A stretch of 8,027 bases of DNA, taken from NCBI GenBank assembly GCA_036508635.1, contig DATCGY010000149.1:1-8027 (forward strand), in the 5' to 3' direction. The stretch is from FEN-727 sp036508635 (GTDB taxonomy: Bacteria > Actinomycetota > Geothermincolia > Fen-727 > Anoxymicrobiaceae). Below, piece by piece: positions 1-6,397 of the stretch; the first letter of the stretch is position 1, and each line of letters begins with the position of its first letter. A program made the position numbers and the translations under genes. The notes under the pieces were generated by a model that was given only the letters and a program-made list of their open reading frames with translations, did no database searches and had not been told where the DNA came from.

Positions 1-164
1 GCCGAAGCCGCCAGGTTGCCCCTCGCACCCGCCGCGAGCGGCGTCGTGGCACCCAGGGCCGCGTTAAGCACGAGGACCGCTATGACAGCAGCTACAATGG
101 GCACCACCACTACGCGTCCGTCCACGAAAACGTCAGATGCAAAACGATGAATCCGCCGTCTCAC
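1..164 (-). CDS. N-terminus of a membrane-anchored or exported protein, cut by the left edge
   Basis: An open frame on the minus strand starts with GTG at 164 and runs off the window after 54 complete codons with no stop. A GGAGGT sequence at 176-181 lies 11 nt upstream, a slightly long but usable spacing. The N-terminus is basic (three Arg after the start), followed at about residues 18-38 by a strongly hydrophobic Val/Ala/Leu/Ile segment and then an Ala/Gly-rich stretch. This is the pattern of a signal peptide or N-terminal membrane anchor with its start inside the cell. It begins 31 bp after the stop of the large acyl-CoA dehydrogenase on the same strand, so co-transcription is likely. Too little is present to name the family. 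Secreted lipoprotein-like, transporter-subunit and RND/MMPL-type N-termini all remain possible. Confidence 0.55.
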   Translation of the reverse strand, partial: MRRRIHRFASDVFVDGRVVVVPIVAAVIAVLVLNAALGATTPLAAGARGNLAAS

Positions 165-195
165 CTTCGTCAGACACCTCCACGATACGTCTCGC

Positions 196-1893
196 CTAGT
201 CGTTCCACTTGTACTGGCCTTCCAGGCTGTACGCCTCGGCCAGCACCTTCTCATATCGCGCCGGGTCCGCAATCGGCTTGTGCAACATCTTGAGGCACAG
301 GTCCATCTGCACGTCCGTGCTCGTCGTTTTGGAATAGAGCTGCAGAGCGAACTTGGAGAAATCCCTGACCATAAAGTCGAATATCTGATCGAGCAACTCA
401 TCGGAGATCCCGAGTATTCTCGAGTTCTCGATGATGAGCTGACCGTACCCGACTAGGGTGAAAAGCTCGCCAAGGATGAGAAGAAAATCGATGTCGTCTA
501 TCTGGGCCTCGCTGGGCGGAGCTTTCAGCAGCAGCTCTTTGAGCACATCGATCTGCTCTTTGAAAACATTGACGTTCGGCAGGTCTACGCTGCCGTATGC
601 GACGTTGTAATCGTGGAACCGTATCTTGCCGAGACCCTTCGTCGGGCCCTGTTCGAACAGGAAGTCATCGTTCGCCGCATCCATTCGCTGCGGTATCTCC
701 GGGAAAGTCGCAGGATTGAAGAAGTAGTTAGGCATGAACTTGATTATGAGCGCCATGTTGACGTGGACCGTGCCCTCGAGCTTCGGCAGGGCGCGTATAT
801 CGCGGACAGCTTCCTCGAAGTACATGTCTTTCTCGAATCCCTTGGCCGCGATGACATCCCATAGCAGGTTCATGACCTCTTCTCCCTGCGTGGTCACCTT
901 CATCTTGACCATCGGGTTATAGAGAAGGTAGCGACGGTCTTCGTTCGATGCCGACCGCATGTAGTCGATGGCGCGCAGGGCGAACAGCTTCATCGCGACC
1001 AGCCTCGTGTAGGCGTCGACGAATAGCTGCTTGATGTGTGTGAACTCCGACACGTAGTGCTTATACAGGTACCGGTGCGACGCGTGGTCGATCGCCTCGT
1101 AGAACGAGTGCGTGCATATGCCGATGGACGCCCATCCCAGGTTGAACTTGCCGACATTGACCGTGTTTAGAGCGGAATCCCAGGCGTCCCGCCCGCGGGT
1201 GAGTATCTCGGCGTCGGTTATCGGATAGTCCGCCAGGGCGTACTCGGCGACGAAGTTCTGCGAGTTGACTACGTTCTTGACGACCTCGAACTTCGGGTTC
1301 CTGTCCCCCACTGCGATGAACACGTAGTCACCCGTGTCGGTCATCTTGCCGAACGTGCTGACGATGGCCGCCTCGTTGGCATTGCCGATGTAGTACTTTC
1401 GGCCGTTCGCCAGGTATTTGCCGTCGCCAACCGGTTTCAGCGACATCTCGGTCGAGTACAGGTCGGCGCCGTGCTCTTTTTCCGAGAGCCCGAACGCGAA
1501 GATACCCCCGTCGCGCAGCAGTTCGGCGGTGCGCTTCTTCACGGCCTCGTTCTGCCCCATCCATATCGGGCCGAGCCCGAGAATCGAAACCTGCCACGTG
1601 TACCAGTAGGCAAGCCCGTAGAAGGCGGTTATCTCGTTGAAAGCGCAGTTGCGCCACGTGTCCCAGCGCGCGTCGCCGTCTAGCGCGTACTGCGAGGGCG
1701 TGAGAAGGGTCGAGAATGCTTTCTGGTCTTTCTGGAAATCCAGGAAGTCCTGGTACCAGACCCTCTCGTGGTCGTCCTTCTTGACTTCGCCCCGGCCTTT
1801 CCCTTCGAAGAACCGGATGGTTTCGAGCATGATGTCCCTTGAGCGCTCATCGGCAAACCGCCAGTTATATTTTTTTGGATTCATGAGGATCAT
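196..1893 (-). CDS. Acyl-CoA dehydrogenase, long form with C-terminal extension (565 aa)
   Basis: A flavin-dependent acyl-CoA dehydrogenase, expected to introduce the trans-2 double bond into an acyl-CoA thioester and pass electrons to an electron-transfer flavoprotein (beta-oxidation type chemistry). The FAD/substrate-binding segment FGLSEKEHGADLYS lies at about residues 134-147, followed by the beta-domain stretch NGRKYYIGNA. A canonical LEGT motif puts the catalytic glutamate at about E373, matching E376 of MCAD. The usual family length is about 380 aa. Here roughly 150-190 residues follow the catalytic motif, including an FLFEQGP segment (about 412-418) and a mostly helical-looking tail, so it resembles the long FadE or oxidase-like forms. 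The open frame extends to 1977, but ATG at 1893 is preceded by AAGGA with a 7-nt spacer, and conserved-looking sequence begins near there. A second ATG at 1884 is an alternative. Chain length and substrate cannot be read from the sequence. Confidence 0.9.
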   Translation of the reverse strand: MILMNPKKYNWRFADERSRDIMLETIRFFEGKGRGEVKKDDHERVWYQDFLDFQKDQKAFSTLLTPSQYALDGDARWDTWRNCAFNEITAFYGLAYWYTWQVSILGLGPIWMGQNEAVKKRTAELLRDGGIFAFGLSEKEHGADLYSTEMSLKPVGDGKYLANGRKYYIGNANEAAIVSTFGKMTDTGDYVFIAVGDRNPKFEVVKNVVNSQNFVAEYALADYPITDAEILTRGRDAWDSALNTVNVGKFNLGWASIGICTHSFYEAIDHASHRYLYKHYVSEFTHIKQLFVDAYTRLVAMKLFALRAIDYMRSASNEDRRYLLYNPMVKMKVTTQGEEVMNLLWDVIAAKGFEKDMYFEEAVRDIRALPKLEGTVHVNMALIIKFMPNYFFNPATFPEIPQRMDAANDDFLFEQGPTKGLGKIRFHDYNVAYGSVDLPNVNVFKEQIDVLKELLLKAPPSEAQIDDIDFLLILGELFTLVGYGQLIIENSRILGISDELLDQIFDFMVRDFSKFALQLYSKTTSTDVQMDLCLKMLHKPIADPARYEKVLAEAYSLEGQYKWND

Positions 1894-2039
1894 GACATGT
1901 TCCTTTCGTGAGATTGTTCCTCCCGCAGATAGGATAACTTGAAGCGACTCCGTCGGGCAAACAACGCCAGTTCGCAACTGCAGGACAATCGCCGTCCACT
2001 GAGAAGAATCTCTTAGAAGGAATCTCCAAAAGGGGCATC
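1894..2039. promoter_or_regulatory. Divergent intergenic region with palindrome and direct repeat
   Basis: This 146-bp gap lies between two genes that point away from each other, so it should carry promoters for both directions. It contains a 13-bp inverted repeat, CAGTT-CGC-AACTG, at 1968-1980, just upstream of the candidate minus-strand -35 hexamer. It also contains an imperfect direct repeat, AGAAGAATCTC (2002-2012) and AGAAGGAATCTC (2015-2026), shortly before the plus-strand gene. Either could be a regulator site, but both are short enough to arise by chance. I see no clear -35/-10 pair for the plus-strand direction. Confidence 0.4.
1931..1960 (-). promoter_or_regulatory. Possible sigma70-type promoter for the long acyl-CoA dehydrogenase
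   Basis: On the minus strand a TTGCCC hexamer (1955-1960) is followed after 18 nt by TATCCT (1931-1936), about 40 bp upstream of the chosen start at 1893. Both hexamers are imperfect and the spacing is one base long. It is a weak candidate found by eye, supported mainly by its place in a divergent intergenic region where a minus-strand promoter is expected. Confidence 0.25.
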
Positions 2040-2315
2040 ATGAGTACAAAAGACAGGCACGGCAGCTTTTTCGGGATGATACCTTACGATTTTCGCAAAC
2101 CTACATGGTCGCGGTTGAAGCGGAGAATGTGGAATCCCGCCGAGGAGCACATCGTCGTCCCGCGCGATTTTGGTATCGGCTGGACGCTCAACCTGTACCG
2201 GTTGCGCGAGAAGTCCCCCTGGCTCTTCTGGATTCTCATAGCATCTTTCATGCTGGTGTGCGCGAGGGGACTGTATGTCTTCTTGGCCGCGGAGGACGAT
2301 GACATCGATGACTGA
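2040..2315 (+). CDS. Small DUF5808-like single-pass membrane protein (91 aa)
   Basis: The N-terminal half carries the pattern I associate with DUF5808: a GxxPYDFRKPT stretch (about residues 12-22), RLKRRMWNP (25-33), and PRDFGIGWTLNLYRL (41-55). Aromatic, Pro and Gly residues are spaced as in that family, which has no known function. Residues about 61-82 form one transmembrane helix (WLFWILIASFMLV and onward), and the protein ends in an acidic tail, EDDDIDD. With Arg/Lys-rich sequence before the helix, the positive-inside rule favours a cytoplasmic N-terminus. ATG at 2040 follows AGGGG with a short 4-nt spacer. It is the first gene of a plus-strand trio, 44 bp ahead of the DUF3795 gene, and is probably co-transcribed with it. 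The DUF5808 assignment is from memory of the motif and was not searched. Confidence 0.75.
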   Translation: MSTKDRHGSFFGMIPYDFRKPTWSRLKRRMWNPAEEHIVVPRDFGIGWTLNLYRLREKSPWLFWILIASFMLVCARGLYVFLAAEDDDIDD

Positions 2316-2359
2316 AGCCGGCGCGGACACGTCCGGCACCCCGGCTACCGGGAGGTACG

Positions 2360-2815
2360 ATGGAATACGATAGCACCCTTGTGCCACCGTGCGGCCTCTA
2401 TTGCGGGGTTTGCGCGATAAGAGTCGCAACGATCTCCGATAGCGACAAGTTCCGCGAGAGGCTCGCGCCGATATACGGAGTAAAGCCCGAGGATCTCCAC
2501 TGCGAAGGTTGCATGGCACCTATCGAAAAGGTCTGGATGTACTGCCAGGCATGTCCCATCAAGTCATGCACAGGAGACCGGGGTTACAAGGGTTGTCACC
2601 AGTGCGACGATTTTCCCTGCAAGCTCATCGAGGATTTCCCCATCCCCGTCGGCAAGAAGGTCATCATGAGAGCCATTCCTCGCTGGCGCGAGGTCGGCAC
2701 GGAGGCCTGGGTCGCTGAGGAAGAGGAGCGCTATAAGTGCCCGGAGTGCGGAGCGCCGCTCTTCAGGGGAGCGAAGCGTTGCCACGCCTGCAAGGAGCCG
2801 GTTGACGTCGACTGA
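2360..2815 (+). CDS. DUF3795 Cys-rich protein with C-terminal zinc ribbon (151 aa)
   Basis: The N-terminal two-thirds match the DUF3795 pattern. CGLYCGVC (C11, C15, C18) is followed by CEGC (C48, C51), CQAC and a further Cys (C62, C65, C70), then CHQCDDFPC (C79, C82, C87). The last 25 residues add a separate zinc-ribbon pair, CPECG (C127, C130) and CHAC (C141, C144), giving 15 cysteines in 151 residues. The family is common in anaerobic bacteria and archaea and has no established function. The cysteine layout suggests bound zinc or possibly an iron-sulfur cluster. There is no signal peptide, so it is probably cytoplasmic. The start has a strong GGGAGGT site at 2350-2356 close to the ATG. It lies between the DUF5808-like and methyltransferase genes with gaps of 44 and 32 bp, consistent with one operon. 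Confidence 0.88.
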   Translation: MEYDSTLVPPCGLYCGVCAIRVATISDSDKFRERLAPIYGVKPEDLHCEGCMAPIEKVWMYCQACPIKSCTGDRGYKGCHQCDDFPCKLIEDFPIPVGKKVIMRAIPRWREVGTEAWVAEEEERYKCPECGAPLFRGAKRCHACKEPVDVD

Positions 2816-2847
2816 GCATGGCGGGTTCTTGAGAACAGGAGCGATAC

Positions 2848-3423
2848 ATGACGCACCATCACGCAAGGCGCATGTTCCCCCACGATGATGAAGCCAGGAG
2901 AGAGTGGCAGAATCCTGAAGCGATCCTGGCAGATACCGGACTCGCGGAGGGAATGACGTTTGCCGATATCGGCTGCGGGCAAGGTTTTTTCGCGATTCCC
3001 GCGGCCAGGATAGTCGGGCCGCACGGTAAGGTATACGCGCTCGATATTCAGTCAGACTCAGTTGAAAAGCTGCTCGAGACAGCCCGTGTGGAAGGGCTGG
3101 TCCAGGTAGTGGCACAGTCTGGTCCCGGCGAGACCATTGTACTCTGTGACGCTTGCGCAGACATTGTTTTCTTCGGGATAGATCTCCACGACTTCGCGGA
3201 TGCCTCGGCCGTCCTGAGTAATGCCCGCGCCATGATAAAGCCGGACGGCAAGCTCATCGACCTCGACTGGAAGAAAGAACCCATGGATATCGGGCCACCG
3301 GTCGAGATACGATTCAGCGAGGCTACCGCTATGGATCTGATCCTGGGCGCCGGGTTCACCGTAGACGCGGTGAGGGAAGCCGGCCCACACCACTACATGA
3401 TCGTCGCGTCGCCCGCACCGTGA
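2848..3423 (+). CDS. Class I SAM-dependent methyltransferase (191 aa)
   Basis: A Rossmann-fold methyltransferase. Motif I is FADIGCGQGFFAIP (about residues 38-51), the glycine-rich S-adenosylmethionine loop. The acidic residue that normally binds the ribose hydroxyls is D66 in VYALDIQ, and a motif IV-like segment, VFFGIDLHDF, follows at about 107-116. Later strands include GKLIDLDWK (114 onward region, about 134-142), and the chain ends in a short beta hairpin typical of the fold. Length and layout resemble the UbiE/ArsM-like small methyltransferases (Methyltransf_11/31 type), but no arsenic-binding cysteine pair or quinone-specific signature is visible, so the substrate is unknown. The N-terminus is His/Arg-rich (MTHHHARRMFPHDDEARREW). 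ATG at 2848 follows AGGAG with a 6-nt spacer. It is the last gene of the plus-strand trio and ends 31 bp from the convergent protease gene. Confidence 0.92.
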   Translation: MTHHHARRMFPHDDEARREWQNPEAILADTGLAEGMTFADIGCGQGFFAIPAARIVGPHGKVYALDIQSDSVEKLLETARVEGLVQVVAQSGPGETIVLCDACADIVFFGIDLHDFADASAVLSNARAMIKPDGKLIDLDWKKEPMDIGPPVEIRFSEATAMDLILGAGFTVDAVREAGPHHYMIVASPAP

Positions 3424-3454
3424 CATCGATGCGCATTCTTTTATCCCGTAATCC

Positions 3455-4495
3455 CTAGGCGGCGGGCTTCTCACGCGGGATCACCTTGAGCTCGAGCTTC
3501 TCGGTGTGGCGTATCACGGTCATGTCGAATTTCGTGCCTATCCGCTCCTCGGTAAGGAGTTGATGGAGGTCATCGATCCCATGCACGGCACACCCGTCGA
3601 AAGCCACGATGACGTCATTTTCCCTCAGCCCGGCACGCGCCCCTGGACCGCCTGTCTCAATTGATGTCGCGAGGAACCCGGTCTCGACTTCAAGGCCGTG
3701 GAAGCGCACCACTCGCCTGTGCAACGGAGCGTCCATACCGGCGATGCCCAGGTAGCTGCGCTTCACGCGCCCATACGTCATCAGCCTTCCCGCCACGAAC
3801 TTCGCCGTGTTCACAGCAATAGAGAAGCATATTCCCTGGGCGGGCAGAATGATCGCGGTGTTTACGCCTATGACCTCCCCGCTGGAGTTCACGAGCGGCC
3901 CGCCGGAATTGCCCGGGTTCAACGCCGCGTCGGTCTGGATGACGCTGTCAATCAGGCGTCCCGTCGTCGAACGCAGGGACCGCCCGAGCGCGCTCACGAC
4001 CCCGGCTGTCACCGAGTACTGGAACCCGTACGGGTTGCCCACCGCTATGACGAGCTGACCCACCCGGAGATGCTGTGAGTCGCCGAGTTCCACGGCGGTC
4101 AGGTCAGGAGCGCTTATCCTGATAACCGCCAGGTCGGTATCGGGGTCGTCTCCGACCACGTCAGCCTGAAAAGACCTGCCGTCCGGCAGCGAGACATCGA
4201 GCTTCCTGGCGTTCTGCACCACGTGGCTGTTCGTGAGGATGAACCCGTCACCGGTGAACACGAATCCCGAGCCAGTCCCCTGCGCCTCCCGGGGGAAGCG
4301 CATGCGACCCTTCTGGCCGCCCTTCTGTGTTACGGAGATGTTCACCACGGTAGGACTGACCTTCTCCGAGGCACTTATGACGGCGCGGGAATACTCATCC
4401 AGAAGGTGACCGTCCGGCATTTCCTCCGGCGCCGGGGGACACTTGTCCCCATCCGCGGGGGCAATGCTCGAGATCAATCTCAGTCGATCTTCCAT
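3455..4495 (-). CDS. HtrA/DegP-family serine protease with PDZ domain, no export signal (346 aa)
   Basis: A trypsin-fold HtrA-type protease. With the start at 4495 the triad is H91 (TNSHVV), D121 (DDPDTDLAVI) and S197 (NPGNSGGPL), all intact, with the oxyanion-loop glycines present. One PDZ domain occupies about residues 250-340 (YLGIAG, GPGARAGLRENDVI, DLHQLL). Typical HtrA proteins carry an N-terminal signal or membrane anchor. None is visible here, and the upstream frame closes with a TAA (the stop of the ATPase gene), so none can be hidden. A LLDEYSRAVISASEKVSP segment precedes the protease domain, as I recall in anchorless bacterial HtrA relatives. The longest frame starts with TTG at 4555 and lacks a Shine-Dalgarno site; ATG at 4504 or 4495 is more likely, the latter having a weak GGG 9 nt upstream. 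Probable role: protein quality control inside the cell. Confidence 0.9.
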   Translation of the reverse strand: MEDRLRLISSIAPADGDKCPPAPEEMPDGHLLDEYSRAVISASEKVSPTVVNISVTQKGGQKGRMRFPREAQGTGSGFVFTGDGFILTNSHVVQNARKLDVSLPDGRSFQADVVGDDPDTDLAVIRISAPDLTAVELGDSQHLRVGQLVIAVGNPYGFQYSVTAGVVSALGRSLRSTTGRLIDSVIQTDAALNPGNSGGPLVNSSGEVIGVNTAIILPAQGICFSIAVNTAKFVAGRLMTYGRVKRSYLGIAGMDAPLHRRVVRFHGLEVETGFLATSIETGGPGARAGLRENDVIVAFDGCAVHGIDDLHQLLTEERIGTKFDMTVIRHTEKLELKVIPREKPAA

Positions 4496-4526
4496 ACAAA
4501 TCATCCCATCATTAGACTCAGGAATA

Positions 4527-4555
4527 TTGATACTAGATTTATCAAAGAGAGGCAA
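4527..4555 (-). promoter_or_regulatory. Possible promoter in front of the HtrA-type protease
   Basis: On the minus strand TTGCCT (4550-4555) is followed after 17 nt by TATCAA (4527-4532). The stretch from about 4500 to 4550 is markedly AT-rich compared with its surroundings, as expected for a promoter rather than coding sequence. This argues against using the TTG at 4555 as a start codon. Transcription would begin near 4520, leaving a short leader before ATG 4504 or 4495. It would allow expression independent of the ATPase gene. Evidence is by eye only. Confidence 0.35.
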
Positions 4556-4576
4556 TGACGGATTGCAACCGGCTGT

Positions 4577-6274
4577 TTACCTCGGCAGGGTGCGCCTGAT
4601 CTCCTCAAGGGACGTCACTCCCGCAAGCACCTTGGCCACGCCGTTTTGCCACAGGGTATGCATACCCTGGCTGATGGCCAGGTCGGTCACGTCATCAAGG
4701 CGCACTCCGGGAACCATCAGGTCGCGGATCTCGTCGGTCATCATCATGACCTCGAATATCCCCGTCCGGTCCTTGTACCCAACTCCGCCGCACTCGGTGC
4801 AACTCCCGGGTCTGAACAGGTTAGCCTCGGTACCGGCAGGTAACCCCATCTCGGCAAGCTCGGCGTCAACGGGCTGGTAGGCGATCTTACATTTGTCGCA
4901 CAACTTCCTTGCGAGCCTCTGCGCGACTATGAGCTTGACAACCTCGCGAACATAGAAGTACTCGACTCCTGTCTCCATGAGCCGCAGCAAGACCTCGGGC
5001 GCGTCCGTGGTATGGAGCGTGCTCAAGAGGAGGTGACCGGTCAGTGCCGCCTGCACCGCGACGTGCGCGGTCTCCGGGTCCCTTATCTCGCCAACGAGTA
5101 TCACGTTTGGATCCTGCCTCAGAACGGAACGGAGGAGCGGGGCGAACCCCAGGTCTATGTTGTGGTTGACGGGTATCTGGGTTATACGGTCTACGCGGTA
5201 CTCGACGGGATCTTCGATGGTGATGATCTTCCTGGTGCTGCTTTCCATCTTGTTGAGCATCCCGTACATGGTCGTGGTCTTGCCGCTTCCCGTGGGGCCG
5301 GTGGAGAGAATGAACCCGTACGGCTCACCCAGGGCGCGCATGATCTTGGCCAGGTCATCGTCGTCGAATCCCAGCGAGCTCAGCTCGACTTTCGCGTAAG
5401 CCTGGTCGAGCACCCTCAGTGTCGCGGATTCGCCGTAGATGGTCGGCGAAATCGCCACCCTGAAATCGACGTCCCTGCGGCCGTACTTGACGAAGATCGA
5501 ACCGTCCTGCGGGCGCCGCCTCTCCGAGATGTCGAGAACGGAGAGTATCTTGATGCGCGAAACCGCGGCTTTATGGATGTCGAGCGTGAGGTTCTTAACG
5601 TCGCTTAGCACCCCGTCCACCCTGTACCTCACAACGGAATGATCGCTCTTGGGCTCAATGTGTATGTCACTCGCGCGCTTCAGGACCGCATCCGCCAACA
5701 GGTCGTTGACGAGTTCTATGACAACGTCATCTTCGTGAGATGTCTCCTCGGATTCGCTTTCCATGCTTTCTCCGTCAAACCTCACGATGCACTCGATCTC
5801 TTCGCGCTCAGGCTTAAGAGTGGTGGCGCCGTTGAACTCCTCGGGAAAGAAATGGTGGAGCGCGGCCTCGATATCGGCCCTGTCGGCAAGCATCGCACGC
5901 AGCGAACAACCTGACGCAAAAGACAGGTTCTCCTGCGCCTGGACGTCGAGGGTACCGCAAATCGCAAGGTTTATTGTCTCGTCCTCTATGGTCACCGGAA
6001 TCACGCGATACTCGCAGGCCATTGCCGCCGGCATTCGCTTTATGGCCACGGGGTCTATCTGTTGGAGAGTAAGCTTCACGTAGGGGAGTTCGAGGTAGAA
6101 GCTCATGGCCTGCATCAAGGCTTCGCTAGTCGCATACCCTTCTCCCACCATGACGTCCACGACACCAGCGCCGGTCTTCTCATGGATCTCACGTACGTGG
6201 GACACCTGCTCGGACGTGACGACACCCTGGCTCAAAAGGGCTTTTTCAAAGCCTTCGTCATAGCTCTTCTCCAT
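4577..6274 (-). CDS. pilB: PilB/GspE-family type IV pilus or type II secretion assembly ATPase (565 aa)
   Basis: A cytoplasmic hexameric secretion ATPase that powers pilin or pseudopilin assembly. The N-terminal MshEN/T2SSE_N domain spans about residues 1-150, followed by an acidic linker (about 168-182) and the catalytic half. Visible motifs are Walker A GPTGSGKTT (326-334), the Asp box ITIEDPVEYR (351-360), Walker B LRQDPNVILVGEIRD (385-399), the His box (H414 and H421 in TGHLLLSTLHTTDA), and a zinc site made by CDKC (C459, C462) and CTEC (C492, C495). Length and zinc site fit PilB better than a PilT retraction motor. Both RLG motifs expected for c-di-GMP binding in the MshEN domain are degenerate (GFE at 8-10, GVV at 37-39). 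ATG at 6274 has an AGGGGG site with a 6-nt spacer. No pilin, PilC or prepilin peptidase gene lies in the window. Confidence 0.95.
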   Translation of the reverse strand: MEKSYDEGFEKALLSQGVVTSEQVSHVREIHEKTGAGVVDVMVGEGYATSEALMQAMSFYLELPYVKLTLQQIDPVAIKRMPAAMACEYRVIPVTIEDETINLAICGTLDVQAQENLSFASGCSLRAMLADRADIEAALHHFFPEEFNGATTLKPEREEIECIVRFDGESMESESEETSHEDDVVIELVNDLLADAVLKRASDIHIEPKSDHSVVRYRVDGVLSDVKNLTLDIHKAAVSRIKILSVLDISERRRPQDGSIFVKYGRRDVDFRVAISPTIYGESATLRVLDQAYAKVELSSLGFDDDDLAKIMRALGEPYGFILSTGPTGSGKTTTMYGMLNKMESSTRKIITIEDPVEYRVDRITQIPVNHNIDLGFAPLLRSVLRQDPNVILVGEIRDPETAHVAVQAALTGHLLLSTLHTTDAPEVLLRLMETGVEYFYVREVVKLIVAQRLARKLCDKCKIAYQPVDAELAEMGLPAGTEANLFRPGSCTECGGVGYKDRTGIFEVMMMTDEIRDLMVPGVRLDDVTDLAISQGMHTLWQNGVAKVLAGVTSLEEIRRTLPR

Positions 6275-6395
6275 CTGGAACCCCCTGCGTTACCCGGTAG
6301 CCGCTTCCCCGGGCGTTGCTTCGATCTTGCCTGTATATCGGCATTCTACTCAAGCTTCTACAATCCTGGCTACGCCTGAATCGAGCCGCTGCGGC
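6275..6395 (-). other. 121-bp gap before the ATPase gene
   Basis: This is the largest same-strand gap in the right-hand block, between the SCP2-like gene and the ATPase gene. It is somewhat more AT-rich near 6340-6365 and contains a TATACA hexamer on the minus strand (6332-6337) that could be a -10 element. No -35 hexamer lies at a good distance. A separate promoter for the ATPase here is plausible but not demonstrated by the sequence. Confidence 0.3.
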
Positions 6396-6397
6396 TC
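6383..6397 (-). other. GC-rich inverted repeat at the end of the SCP2-like gene
   Basis: A perfect inverted repeat with 6-bp arms and a 3-base centre, GAGCCG-CTG-CGGCTC, overlaps the stop codon of the SCP2-like gene. On the minus strand it could form a short stable hairpin where transcription leaves that gene. No run of T follows, so it is not a standard intrinsic terminator. It may slow the polymerase, protect the 3' end, or be incidental. Confidence 0.3.

Noticed and set aside
2318..2345. GC-rich inverted repeats between the DUF5808-like and DUF3795 genes as a terminator
   Set aside because: The CGGAC-AC-GTCCG element has a loop too short to fold well and no T run follows, so it does not look like an intrinsic terminator.
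2013..2519. A 168-codon minus-strand frame opposite the DUF5808-like gene
   Set aside because: It is antisense to a gene with a family-like pattern and good spacing, and shows only low-complexity Arg/Pro-rich sequence.
2825..2836. Inverted repeat GTTCT-TG-AGAAC before the methyltransferase gene
   Set aside because: Arms are only 5 bp with a 2-base centre, it sits in a 32-bp within-operon gap, and chance occurrence is likely.
2564..3115. A 183-codon minus-strand frame across the DUF3795 and methyltransferase genes
   Set aside because: It spans two well-supported plus-strand genes and their gap, and its translation is Arg/Pro/Leu-rich with no domain, as expected for a shadow frame.
3424..3454. 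Bidirectional terminator between the convergent methyltransferase and protease genes
   Set aside because: The 31-bp gap has a few T residues but no stem of useful length on either strand.
5012..5608. A 198-codon open frame on the plus strand opposite the ATPase gene
   Set aside because: It lies wholly antisense to a gene with full PilB/GspE motifs, its translation has no recognisable domain, and long antisense frames are common in GC-rich coding DNA.
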